In this document: in pieces, positions 8,712-17,142 of the stretch
Layout of the letters: each line of letters starts with the position of its first letter
Numbering within the stretch: position 1 is the first letter of the stretch
NCBI RefSeq assembly: GCF_000716785.1
Contig: NZ_JNYY01000001.1
Span: forward strand, 992,001 to 1,056,000
DNA length: 64,000 bases
From: Amycolatopsis vancoresmycina
GTDB lineage: Bacteria; Actinomycetota; Actinomycetes; Mycobacteriales; Pseudonocardiaceae
Reading direction: 5' to 3'
The notes under the pieces: generated by a model
The model's database searches: none
What the model saw: the letters and a program-made list of their open reading frames with translations, nothing else
Told to the model about the DNA's origin: nothing
Translations under genes and position numbers: made by a program

Positions 8712-8770
8712 GATGTCGCGAATGACTCATTCGGGACACCGGAGGTCCCGAATGAGTCATTCGCGACATC
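8712..8770. repeat. Nested 26-bp perfect inverted repeat
   Basis: Two 26-base arms are perfect reverse complements around a 7-base centre (ACCGGAG). Each arm holds its own palindrome, CGAATGA-C-TCATTCG, so the DNA can form one long hairpin or a double hairpin. It lies between gylR and the second glycerol kinase gene and is not explained by either. It may terminate gylR transcription or belong to a dispersed repeat family. Confidence 0.85.
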
Positions 8771-8804
8771 CGAACGGGTGCGTCCCCATGGTGAAGGGAG
8801 GACG

Positions 8805-10754
8805 ATGGTCCAGCGGTACGTGATGTCCATCGACCAGGGCACCACCTCCACCCGGTGCATCCTGTTCGACGCGCGCGGGCGGCTCGTCTCCGTCGTGCAG
8901 CGCGAACACCAGCAGCACTTCCCGCGGCCCGGCTGGGTCGAGCACGACGCGACCGAGATCTGGCGGAACCTCTCCCGGATCGTCCCCCAGGCGCTGGCCG
9001 ACGCCGGGGCGACCGCGGACCAGGTCGTCGGGCTGGGCATCGCCAACCAGCGGGAGACGACCGTCCTGTGGGACCGGCGCACCGGCAACCCGGTCGGGCG
9101 GGCGATCGTCTGGCAGGACACCCGGACCGACGCCATGCTCGAACAGCTCGCCCGCGAACCGGGTGCCGACCGCGTGCGGCAGCTCTGCGGCCTGCCGCTG
9201 GCGACCTACTTCTCCGCGCCCCGGATCCGCTGGCTGCTCGAACGCACGCCGGGCCTGCGCGAGCGCGCCGAACGCGGGGACGTCCTGTTCGGGACCATCG
9301 AGAGCTGGCTGATCTGGAACCTCACCGGCGGCGCCGAGGGCGGCGTGCACGTCACCGACGTCACCAACGCCTCACGCACGATGCTGATGAACCTGCGCAC
9401 CCTGAACTGGGACGACGAGCTCCTGGACTTCTTCGACGTGCCGCGCGCGATGCTGCCGGAGATCCGGTCGTCGACGGAGGTTTACGGCACCACCAGCCGC
9501 GTCGTGCCCGGCATCCGGATCGCGGCCGCGCTGGGCGACCAGCAGGCCGCGCTGTTCGGCCAGACCTGCTTCGCGCCCGGCGAGGCGAAGTGCACCTACG
9601 GCACCGGCAGCTTCCTGCTGCTCAACACCGGCCCGACGCCGGTGCTGTCCACCCACGGGATGCTCACCACGGTCGGCTTCAAGATCGGCGACGAGCCCGC
9701 GGTGTACGCCCTGGAAGGCTCGATCGCCGTCACCGGGTCGCTGGTGCAGTGGTTCCGCGACGGCCTGGAGCTGATCGGCAGCGCGCCGGAGATCGAGACC
9801 CTGGCGCGCACGGTCGAGGACAACGGCGGCTGCTACATCGTGCCCGCGTTCTCGGGCCTGTTCGCGCCGCACTGGCACAGCGAGGCCCGCGGCGTGATCG
9901 CCGGGCTGACGTCGTACATCACGAAGGGCCACCTGGCGCGGGCGGTGCTGGAGGCGACCGGCTGGCAGACCCGCGAGGTCGTCGACGCGATGAACGCCGA
10001 CTCCGGGCTGGCGCTGTCGACGTTGAAGGTCGACGGCGGGATGACCGCGGACAACCTGCTGATGCAGTTCGTCGCCGACGTGCTGGACGTGCCGGTGGTG
10101 CGCCCGATGGTGGCGGAGACGGTGTCGCTCGGCGCGGCTTACGCGGCCGGGCTGTCCGTCGGGTACTGGCCGGACCTGGAGGGGCTGCGGCGCAACTGGC
10201 ACCGGGCCGGCCAGTGGCTGCCGGCGATGGACCCGGCCCGCCGCGACACCGAGTACGCGCACTGGCGCCAGGCGGTCGAGCTGACGTTCGGCTGGATGCG
10301 CCCGGCCCCGGCCGCCGCGGCCCCCGGCTCGGACCTGGTGGAGGTGCTGCTGGCCGACCACCGCCGGTTCGAGCAGCTCCTGCGCGACCTGCGCAACGCC
10401 GAAGCCGACCGCCCGGCCCTGGTGGCGGAGCTGGCGGCGTTGCTGGTCGCCCACGCGACGGCGACCGAGCGGATCGTCCGCCCGGAGGCGGCGGCCGAGC
10501 CGTTCGCCGACGACCTGCTGGCCGTCCTCGACGGCGACGACTTCGAAAAGGCGTTGCTGCGGCTGGAAAACGTCGTGGACGCCCACGTCCGCGGCGAGGA
10601 ACGCGGGCTACTGAACGACCTGCGCCGGACGATGTCCACTTCGGACCGGACCGGACTGGGCCGCGCGTTCGTCGCGGAACGCCGCCGCCAGCTCGACCTC
10701 GGCTGCGGCGGCGTGGGCCACATCCGCGGCCTCGGCGACCGCCTGAAGCTCTAG
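8805..10754 (+). CDS. glpK: Glycerol kinase 2 with C-terminal hemerythrin-like (HHE) domain
   Basis: Residues 1 to about 504 form a complete FGGY glycerol kinase (DQGTTSTRC, NQRETTVLW, AIVWQDTRTD, YGTGSFLLLNTG, ALEGSIAVTG). After an alanine/proline linker, residues about 513-649 read as a hemerythrin/HHE domain: DHRRFEQLL (His about 518), LVAHATATERIV (His about 550, Glu about 554), DAHVRGEE (His about 594 plus Glu) and the typical tail LGRAFVAERRRQL. At 649 residues the protein exceeds glycerol kinases by about 145. A strong GGGAGG site precedes the ATG. The HHE domain may bind di-iron and sense oxygen, NO or redox state, which is inference. The gene follows gylR in the same direction. Confidence 0.9.
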   Translation: MVQRYVMSIDQGTTSTRCILFDARGRLVSVVQREHQQHFPRPGWVEHDATEIWRNLSRIVPQALADAGATADQVVGLGIANQRETTVLWDRRTGNPVGRAIVWQDTRTDAMLEQLAREPGADRVRQLCGLPLATYFSAPRIRWLLERTPGLRERAERGDVLFGTIESWLIWNLTGGAEGGVHVTDVTNASRTMLMNLRTLNWDDELLDFFDVPRAMLPEIRSSTEVYGTTSRVVPGIRIAAALGDQQAALFGQTCFAPGEAKCTYGTGSFLLLNTGPTPVLSTHGMLTTVGFKIGDEPAVYALEGSIAVTGSLVQWFRDGLELIGSAPEIETLARTVEDNGGCYIVPAFSGLFAPHWHSEARGVIAGLTSYITKGHLARAVLEATGWQTREVVDAMNADSGLALSTLKVDGGMTADNLLMQFVADVLDVPVVRPMVAETVSLGAAYAAGLSVGYWPDLEGLRRNWHRAGQWLPAMDPARRDTEYAHWRQAVELTFGWMRPAPAAAAPGSDLVEVLLADHRRFEQLLRDLRNAEADRPALVAELAALLVAHATATERIVRPEAAAEPFADDLLAVLDGDDFEKALLRLENVVDAHVRGEERGLLNDLRRTMSTSDRTGLGRAFVAERRRQLDLGCGGVGHIRGLGDRLKL

Positions 10755-10771
10755 CGCGGAAAAGCCCTTGC

Positions 10772-10790
10772 CCCACCGGCGTCCGGTGGG
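10772..10790 (+). terminator. Short GC hairpin after glycerol kinase 2
   Basis: An 8-bp stem CCCACCGG/CCGGTGGG with a CGT loop starts 18 bases after the stop codon. No T run follows, so termination strength is uncertain. Confidence 0.5.
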
Positions 10791-10876
10791 TCAGGGTGGC
10801 TTCAGTCGTCCGGACCCGCCTTGGCCGGGCCGTGTCCCGCCGCCCGGACTTTCCCGGCGGCCACGAGGACTCCCCC

Positions 10877-12016
10877 ATGTCGTCCGGCTATCGTCCGGTG
10901 TTGCGCCGTCCCGGCGCCGCCGCCTTCTTCTTCACCGCCGCCGTGGGACGCGTCGGCATCGCCATGACCGGCCTCGGCCTGCTCTGGCTGGTCCACGCCC
11001 GCACCGGCGCCTACGGCACGGCGGGTCTCGCCACGGCCGGGTTCGCCCTCGCCGAGGCCGCGCTCGGCCCGCAACTGGCCCGCCTGATCGACCGATACGG
11101 CCAGCCGCGCGTCCTGCCGTTTTCCGTTGCCGCGCACGGCATCGCCATCGCCGGCGTGCTCACTGCGCCCGCTCCGGCGATGATCGCCTTCGCGGCTTGC
11201 GCCGGCGCGGCCGTCCCGCAGCTCGGCGCCCTCTCCGCGGCCCGCTGGGCGCACCTGCTGCGGCGGACCGGGAACCTGCCGACCGCCTTCTCGCTGGAGT
11301 CGTTGGCCAATGCCACGGCGTTCCTCCTCGGACCGGTCCTGGTCACCGCGCTCGGGGCGGCCGGACACGCACCGCTCGCCAGCGCCCTCGCCGCGGCCCT
11401 GGTCGTCGGCGGCGGTACGGCCTTGGCCTTCCAGCGCCGGACCGCGCCGCCACCGGGCCGCCCGGAACGCACCCTTTTCCGGGCGCGATTCGTTCGCCTC
11501 GCGCTGCTCAACCTGGCTGTCGGGCTGTACTTCGGGACCATGGGCGTCTCGGTGAGCGCGTTCGCCACGGAGCACGGCGTGCCCGGCGCGGCCGCACCGA
11601 TCGTCGCCGCCGCGAGCCTCGGCGGGCTGGTTTCCGGCTGGCTCTGCGGCCTGCACCGCGCCCCGGCGCATCTCCGGCCCGTCGCCGCCTACCTGACGGG
11701 CACGGCGGTGCTGCTTCCGCTTGCGCCGTCCCCGTTCTGGCTCGGCGTCGCGGTGGTGGTGACCGAGGCGGCCATCCCGCCCACCCTGGTCCTGCTGAAC
11801 GTCCGCACCGAGCAGGCCGTCGACCCGGCGGTCCGCACGCAGGCGTTCACCTGGAACAACTCCGCCAGTGCGGCCGGGTCCGCGCTCGCCGCGTTCCTCG
11901 CCGGGCACCTCGCCGACGCAGCGGGCGCTTCCGCAGCCTTCGCGCTCGCCCCGGTGGCCGGTCTGGCCCTGCTCGCGCTGGCCCCGTCCGGCGCGACCGC
12001 CCGGCCATCCGGGTGA
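10877..12016 (+). CDS. MFS transporter
   Basis: The 379-residue product is almost entirely hydrophobic, with roughly 12 predicted membrane helices and the loop-2 signature ARLIDRYGQPR near residue 70. It belongs to the major facilitator superfamily, sugar/drug exporter-like. The ATG at 10877 follows CGAGGA. The gene sits between the second glycerol kinase and a P450, with 82 bases to the latter, so export of a P450 product or uptake of its substrate is conceivable. Substrate and direction cannot be deduced. Confidence 0.8.
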   Translation: MSSGYRPVLRRPGAAAFFFTAAVGRVGIAMTGLGLLWLVHARTGAYGTAGLATAGFALAEAALGPQLARLIDRYGQPRVLPFSVAAHGIAIAGVLTAPAPAMIAFAACAGAAVPQLGALSAARWAHLLRRTGNLPTAFSLESLANATAFLLGPVLVTALGAAGHAPLASALAAALVVGGGTALAFQRRTAPPPGRPERTLFRARFVRLALLNLAVGLYFGTMGVSVSAFATEHGVPGAAAPIVAAASLGGLVSGWLCGLHRAPAHLRPVAAYLTGTAVLLPLAPSPFWLGVAVVVTEAAIPPTLVLLNVRTEQAVDPAVRTQAFTWNNSASAAGSALAAFLAGHLADAAGASAAFALAPVAGLALLALAPSGATARPSG

Positions 12017-12098
12017 AGCCGGGTCCGGACCCCTGCCCCGGCCGCGGCGCCGGGGAGAAGACTGCGGGCACCGTTTCTCGCCAACGGAGGGAGCACTC

Positions 12099-13322
12099 GT
12101 GTCCGCAGCCGCCGACGAAGCCTTGCTGTCCCTGTCCAGCCCGGCCGGGCTCGCCGATCCATACCCCGTCTTCGCCAAGCTCCGCGAAGAGACGCCGATC
12201 TTCCGCAGCGAAGTCTACGGCGGGTGGGTGCTCAGCCGGTTCGCGGACTGCCAGCAGGTGCTCGCCGACGGCGACACCTTCCGGGTCCTCGACGCCGAGT
12301 GGCGCGACCGGCACCGGCCAGGCTGGCGTGACAACCCCGCGATGGCGATGCTCACCAACCTCCTGCCGTGGAAGAACCCGCCGGAACACACGCGCGAGCG
12401 CCGCCTGCTCGTCCGCGACTTCACCGTCCGGCGCGTCCAGGCATTGGAGCCCGCCGTCCGCCAGGCCGTCGACCTGGTGCTGGACCGCTTCGCCGACGCC
12501 ACGGCGGACGGGACCGCGGCGGAGTTCGTCGGCACGGTCCTCTACCCGCTCGGGATGGCCGTGATCGGCGACCTGGTCGGCGTGCCCCACACCGACCACG
12601 ACCGGCTTCGCCGCGTCACCGACCTGATCGGCAAGCAGGTCGACCCCGCGATGTCACCGGACCTGCGTGCCGAAGTCGACGCGGCCGCCGTCGAATACCG
12701 CGACTACTTCACGGACCTGATCGCGCTGCGGCGGGCGGAACCGGCCGGCGACCTGACGTCCGCGCTGCTGGCCCGGCCCGCCACCGGCGAGGAACCGATG
12801 TCCGAAGAGGAGGTGCTCAACTCGCTCCTCGTGCTGTTCGGCGGCGGCTACGAGACCACCGCGGGCGCGCTGGGCAACGGGATCCACGCGCTGCTGACCC
12901 ACCCGGACCAGTTCGCCCTGCTCACCGGCGACCCGGGGCTGGCGGCCGGCGCGACCGAGGAGATCCTGCGGTGGGACGGGGCCGCACAGATGAGCCAGCG
13001 CGCGGCCGCCCGCCCGGCCGTGCTCGACGGCCGGGAGATCGCCGCGGACGACGTGGTCGTGATCCTCGCCGGAGCGGCGAACCGCGACCCCGCGCGCTTC
13101 GCGGACCCGGACCGCTTCGACATCACCCGCGACGGCGGCCGTGGGCTGTTCTTCGGGCACGGCCTGCACCTGTGCCTCGGTGCGGCGCTGGCGCGGCTCG
13201 AAATGACTGTGCTGCTCGAGCAGGTGGGAAAGCGGTTTCCGTCGCTGCAGGCCGGCGGCGAGGTGGAGCGGCGCGCCAACCCGGCGCTGCGCGGGATGGC
13301 GGCCCTGCCGCTGACCCGGTGA
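12099..13322 (+). CDS. Cytochrome P450
   Basis: A 407-residue bacterial class I P450. It shows the I-helix GGGYETT around Glu252, an ExxR in EEILR, and the heme-binding FFGHGLHLCLG with the thiolate Cys359. Such enzymes hydroxylate or oxidise small molecules using ferredoxin and a reductase; a ferredoxin-reductase-like flavoprotein lies 36 kb away at 48960 but no ferredoxin gene is nearby. The GTG at 12099 is chosen because GGAGGG lies just upstream. It ends 10 bases from the convergent LacI-like gene. The substrate is unknown. Confidence 0.93.
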   Translation: MSAAADEALLSLSSPAGLADPYPVFAKLREETPIFRSEVYGGWVLSRFADCQQVLADGDTFRVLDAEWRDRHRPGWRDNPAMAMLTNLLPWKNPPEHTRERRLLVRDFTVRRVQALEPAVRQAVDLVLDRFADATADGTAAEFVGTVLYPLGMAVIGDLVGVPHTDHDRLRRVTDLIGKQVDPAMSPDLRAEVDAAAVEYRDYFTDLIALRRAEPAGDLTSALLARPATGEEPMSEEEVLNSLLVLFGGGYETTAGALGNGIHALLTHPDQFALLTGDPGLAAGATEEILRWDGAAQMSQRAAARPAVLDGREIAADDVVVILAGAANRDPARFADPDRFDITRDGGRGLFFGHGLHLCLGAALARLEMTVLLEQVGKRFPSLQAGGEVERRANPALRGMAALPLTR

Positions 13323-13332
13323 GCCGCCGCCG

Positions 13333-14163
13333 CTACGAGCCCCTGAGGCAGCGGCTGCTCTCCCGGACCACGAGCTCGACCTCCGCCGTGTCACGCGCCG
13401 GTGCCGGAATCCCGTCGATGCGCGCCGCCAGGGTGGCCAGGGTCTGGCGGCCCGCCGCCACGAAGTCCTGGCGGACCGTCGTCAACGGGGGCGCGAAGTA
13501 GGCCGCCTCCGGGACGTCGTCGAAGCCCACCACGTGCGCGTCGCGCGGGACCCGCATGCCCGCTTCCGCGAACGCCGCCAGGAGACCCAAAGCCATGTGG
13601 TCATTGGCCGAGAACACCGCGCCCACACCGGATTCGACCGCCAGTGACTGGCCGGCGCGGTAGCCGGAGCGGGCCGACCAGTCGCCGCGGACCACCGGGG
13701 GGACCTCGGCTCCGTGGCGCTCCAGGGTCTCGCGCCAGCCGCGCTCGCGGGTGCGGGCCGCCGGGCCGTCCTCCGGGCCGCCGAGGTGCCAGACCGTCGG
13801 GTGGCCGAGCTCCAGGAGGTGCTCGGTGGCCCGGCGCGCACCCGCGTACTGGTCGGTCGACGCCGCGGGCACGAGCGGGATCCCCGTCACCGGCGCGAGT
13901 TCCGCCAGGAGGTGCCCGTCGAGCATCACGATGCCCGTCACCCCCTGCAGCCGGAGGCCGGCGACCGCCGCCAGCACCGCCGGGCCGCTTTGGCCGGACA
14001 CGCTGAACACACTCAGCGCGTAGTCCTGCTCGCGCGCGGCCGCGCGGAGGCCGTGCAGGACCGGTCCCGACGCCGACGCCCCGGTCGCGATCACGCCGAG
14101 CGTGCCCCGCCCGCGCATCCGCGCACCGAGCGGACCGGCCGGACCTGCGTCGTCCACGGACAT
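13333..14163 (-). CDS. LacI-family effector domain protein lacking the DNA-binding domain
   Basis: This 276-residue protein aligns along nearly its whole length with the effector domains of the two full LacI regulators in this window (shared RRATEHLLxLGHxTVWH, GGPED, RGDWSxRSGY, GFDDVPEAAYFxPPLTTVRQDF). It starts right at the first strand (GTLGVIA), preceded by only about 20 residues, with no helix-turn-helix or hinge helix. The 238 bases upstream contain no displaced HTH in any frame, so this is not a simple frameshift. The promoter looks leaderless and holds a LacI-type operator. It may act as a sensor or form mixed dimers with the full regulators; both ideas are inference. Confidence 0.8.
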   Translation of the reverse strand: MSVDDAGPAGPLGARMRGRGTLGVIATGASASGPVLHGLRAAAREQDYALSVFSVSGQSGPAVLAAVAGLRLQGVTGIVMLDGHLLAELAPVTGIPLVPAASTDQYAGARRATEHLLELGHPTVWHLGGPEDGPAARTRERGWRETLERHGAEVPPVVRGDWSARSGYRAGQSLAVESGVGAVFSANDHMALGLLAAFAEAGMRVPRDAHVVGFDDVPEAAYFAPPLTTVRQDFVAAGRQTLATLAARIDGIPAPARDTAEVELVVRESSRCLRGS

Positions 14164-14169
14164 GCGTCG

Positions 14170-14198
14170 ATGTTAGCGATCACAGAGTGGGACGTGAA
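14170..14198 (-). promoter_or_regulatory. Leaderless promoter overlapped by LacI-type operator
   Basis: On the minus strand TTCACG (-35), 17 bases and TAACAT (-10) lie six bases before the ATG of the HTH-less LacI protein, predicting a transcript that starts at the start codon. TGTTAGCGATCACA (14171-14184) covers the -10 element and matches the operator found at three other sites in the window. Confidence 0.6.
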
Positions 14199-14401
14199 CT
14201 TTCTTCACCTTCCATAAATAACGAACAGATAACGGCCTGAACCGGTCTCCGCCCGCATCCGTTCCCCCCAATGCCGGAACCAGTGACACCGGGCGCGTCC
14301 CCCGATACCCGCGACCCGGTGCCGCTCCCCGGGTTCCGCGCGTCTCCAGCCCGGGCACGCAGGCTTTCTTCGGCGTGCCCGGAAAACCGAACGAGGTGAC
14401 C

Positions 14402-15847
14402 ATGGCCCGGAATACCACCCGCACCCCCGCCACGGGCAGACATCGCATCACCCGCCGCACGAAGATCGCGACCGGTGGTCTGGCCCTCGCGCTCGCGGTC
14501 GGCGGCATCGTCGTCGCGACCACCGCCGGGCGCACCGGCGAGGCCAGTGCCGATCCCGCCGACAAGTCGTTCTTCATCGACATCGCGAAGGTGCCGTCCG
14601 GTGTGAACGTGAACAAGGCGCTGCAGCGGAAGGGCGCCCGCGGCACGTTCACCGTGGACTGCGGCCGCAACGAGAACCAGCACTTCAACCCGGACAACTT
14701 CATCGCCCAGCCGGGGATCAAGAACGGTGCCCAGCACCTGCACGACTACGTCGGCAACCTCTCGACCAACGCCGACTCCAACAACAAGAGCCTGGTGAAG
14801 GCCGGCACGACCTGCAAGAACGGCGACAAGTCCGCCTACTTCTGGCCCGTCGTCCGCATCGACACCGGCGACGCCGAGAAGAACCCGCCCGCCACGCAGC
14901 CCGACCGCGCCGGCAGCGCCAAGGACAAGGCGAGCGCGCAGGTCGACTGCCCGGACGTCGCGAGCAAGCTGCCCGACGTGCCGGACCAGGCGATGGACGA
15001 GGTCAACCGCAACCTCGACCTGCTCGACAAGCAGATCGACGAGGCCAACAAGCGGATCGCGAACGGCGACCTCAAGACCCCGCAGGACATCCAGAACGCC
15101 GTCGTCGGCCCGCTCAAGGACAAGCGCGCGGCCACCATCGACCGGATCGCCATCGCGATCGGCCGCCGCGCCGCGAAGCCGACGAACCTCGGCGGGCTCG
15201 CGCAGTGCGTGCTCAAGCAGAACGGCCAGGGCGGCCTCGACAACGGCGGCCAGAACAGCAATGGCCAGCCGGCGGAACTGCCCGGGGTCAACGACAAGAA
15301 CGAGGTCGGCGACAACGACGGCGAGATCCAGCGCGTCCAGTCGGCGACGATCACCTTCACCAGCGGCGGCGCGCAGAAGGTCGTCGCGATGCCGCAGTTC
15401 CTCCGCATCCTCTACGGCGACGCCAAGCAGAGCACCAACGGGCCGGCCAACGCCCGGCCGAGCTGGACGTGCACCGGCTTCGAGGACCGGCTCACCGACC
15501 ACTACCCGATCTGCCCACCGAACAGCAAGGTCGAGCGCATCCACGCCTTCCCGAACTGCTGGGACGGCAAGAACATCGACAGCACCAACCACCGCACGCA
15601 CATCGTGTTCGCCGACCAGCAGGGCAAGTGCCCGCAGGGCTTCAAGAACGTGCCGCAGCTGGTGATCAAGCTGGTCTACAACATCCCGCACGACATCCAG
15701 GTCAAGGGCCAGTACAAAGTGGACGCCTTCGCCCAGGAGAAGCACAACCCGCGTTCGGACCACGACGACTTCGCGAACGTCATGGGCCAGCGCCTGATGA
15801 ACCAGGTCGTCAACTGCATCAACACCGGCAAGCGCTGCAGCCAGTAG
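14402..15847 (+). CDS. Secreted DUF1996 protein, copy 1
   Basis: The 481-residue protein has a basic N terminus and hydrophobic segment (about residues 24-45, GGLALALAVGGIVVATT), indicating export. A DUF1996 core follows: DCGRNENQHFNPDNFIAQPG, HLHDYVGN, SYTCTGF-like WTCTGFEDR and the HRTHIVF block. A coiled region with NxNLDLLDKQIDEANKRI and a Gly/Asn-rich linker (about 250-290) splits the conserved parts. A near-identical paralogue lies at 56533. DUF1996 proteins occur in actinobacteria and fungi and have no established function. Many His, Asn and Asp residues could bind metal or glycan. The ATG at 14402 follows CGAGGTG; a 10-bp hairpin (14351-14382) lies just upstream. Confidence 0.85.
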   Translation: MARNTTRTPATGRHRITRRTKIATGGLALALAVGGIVVATTAGRTGEASADPADKSFFIDIAKVPSGVNVNKALQRKGARGTFTVDCGRNENQHFNPDNFIAQPGIKNGAQHLHDYVGNLSTNADSNNKSLVKAGTTCKNGDKSAYFWPVVRIDTGDAEKNPPATQPDRAGSAKDKASAQVDCPDVASKLPDVPDQAMDEVNRNLDLLDKQIDEANKRIANGDLKTPQDIQNAVVGPLKDKRAATIDRIAIAIGRRAAKPTNLGGLAQCVLKQNGQGGLDNGGQNSNGQPAELPGVNDKNEVGDNDGEIQRVQSATITFTSGGAQKVVAMPQFLRILYGDAKQSTNGPANARPSWTCTGFEDRLTDHYPICPPNSKVERIHAFPNCWDGKNIDSTNHRTHIVFADQQGKCPQGFKNVPQLVIKLVYNIPHDIQVKGQYKVDAFAQEKHNPRSDHDDFANVMGQRLMNQVVNCINTGKRCSQ

Positions 15848-15854
15848 CCCGGCG

Positions 15855-15900
15855 GTCGTGAGTGGTAAGGCGGGTTCTAACCCTCCTTACCACTCACGAC
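15855..15900. repeat. 46-bp palindromic repeat, copy A
   Basis: An inverted repeat with arms GTCGTGAGTGGTAAGG.GGGTT, one C-to-A mismatch and a 2-base centre. It lies between the convergent DUF1996 and permease genes and can terminate both. A second copy at 31087-31132 has the same arms in opposite orientation. Confidence 0.9.
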
Positions 15901-15921
15901 CCAGCCGCGGCAGACCCTGGG

Positions 15922-17142
15922 TCAGGAGGCCGCGCGGCGTTTTGTCCAGATGTCGTAGGCCACCGCCGCCAGCAGGACCACGCCCTTGACCAGCATCACG
16001 CGCTCGCTCGGGGCGCCGATCAGGGACATGCCGTTGTTGATCACCGCCATGATCAGGCCGCCCGTGATCGCGCCGACCACCTTGCCGACGCCGCCCTGGA
16101 CCGCCGCGCCGCCGATGAAGGCCGCCGCGATCGCGTCCAGCTCGAAGTTGACGCCCGCCGTCGGGCCCGCCTGGTTCAGGCGGCCGGCGAAGATGATCCC
16201 GGCCAGCGCGGCCAGCACGCCCATGTTGACGAAGATCCAGAACGTCACCTGCTTGACCTTGACGCCCGAGAGCGTCGCGGCCTGCAGGTTGCCGCCCACG
16301 GCGTAGATGTGCCTGCCGAACACCGACTTCCCGGCCACCAGCGAGTAGCCGAGCACCAGCGCCGCCAGCAGGATCAGCACCCACGGCAGGTTCTTGAACC
16401 GGGCCAGCTGCACGACCAGCGCCAGCACCAGCACCGCGATCCCGGCGAGCTTGAGCACGAACACCCCGAACGGGTCGACGTCCTGGCCGTAGCCCAGCCG
16501 GCCCATCCGCTTGCGCCACTGCGTGAACACGATCCCCGCCACCGCGGCGACGCCGGCCAGCAGCGACACCAGGTCGGCGCCGCCCAGCGGGCCGAGGCCG
16601 ATGTTGCCCAGGTAGCCGTCGGTGAAGCCGTTGGACAGCGTGCGGATCGCGTCCGGGAACGGGCCGATGCCCTGGTTGCCCAGCACCGTCAGGGTCAGCG
16701 CCCGGAACGCCAGCATGCCGGCCAGCGTCACGATGAACGCCGGGATGCCGAAGTAGGCGACCCAGTAGCCCTGCCACGCGCCGATCGCCGCGCCGACGAC
16801 GAGGGTGATCAGCACCGCGAGGAACCACGGCACGTGCGAGTTCACCATCAGCACCGCCGACACCGCGCCGGTCATCGCGACCACCGACCCGGCGGACAGG
16901 TCGATGTGCCCGGAGATGATCACCAGGATCATCCCGATCGCGAGGATCAGCACGTAGCTGTTCTGCACGATGATGTTGGAGATGTTCTGCGGTTCCAGCA
17001 GCGCGCCGCCGGTGAGCACCTCGAACAGCACCACGATCAGCGCGAACGCGACGTAGATGCCGCTCTGGCGCGGGTTGATCGAGATCCTCCGCTTGGAGCG
17101 CTCAACCGGGGGCACGGCGGGCCGCGCTTCGGTCGTGGTCAT
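15922..17142 (-). CDS. mmsB: Multiple-monosaccharide ABC transporter permease
   Basis: A 406-residue inner-membrane permease of the CUT2/BPD_transp_2 family (MmsB/GguB/XylH group), with about ten helices and the IISGHIDLSAGSVVAMTGA signature near residue 78. Its start overlaps the end of the ATPase gene by four bases (ATGA), indicating translational coupling. With the ATPase and lipoprotein upstream it forms a complete pentose/hexose importer. Placement directly after araBDA suggests L-arabinose as a main substrate; the MmsAB-ChvE group is known to accept several sugars. Confidence 0.92.
   Translation of the reverse strand: MTTTEARPAVPPVERSKRRISINPRQSGIYVAFALIVVLFEVLTGGALLEPQNISNIIVQNSYVLILAIGMILVIISGHIDLSAGSVVAMTGAVSAVLMVNSHVPWFLAVLITLVVGAAIGAWQGYWVAYFGIPAFIVTLAGMLAFRALTLTVLGNQGIGPFPDAIRTLSNGFTDGYLGNIGLGPLGGADLVSLLAGVAAVAGIVFTQWRKRMGRLGYGQDVDPFGVFVLKLAGIAVLVLALVVQLARFKNLPWVLILLAALVLGYSLVAGKSVFGRHIYAVGGNLQAATLSGVKVKQVTFWIFVNMGVLAALAGIIFAGRLNQAGPTAGVNFELDAIAAAFIGGAAVQGGVGKVVGAITGGLIMAVINNGMSLIGAPSERVMLVKGVVLLAAVAYDIWTKRRAAS

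Noticed and set aside
12099..13322. P450 as part of a biosynthetic cluster with the RiPP operon or ferredoxin reductase
   Set aside because: The genes are 36-46 kb apart, separated by unrelated operons, so there is no linkage evidence.
14164..14401. Frameshifted HTH that would restore a full LacI gene upstream of the short protein
   Set aside because: No helix-turn-helix sequence was found in any minus-strand frame of this gap, and a promoter/operator occupies it.
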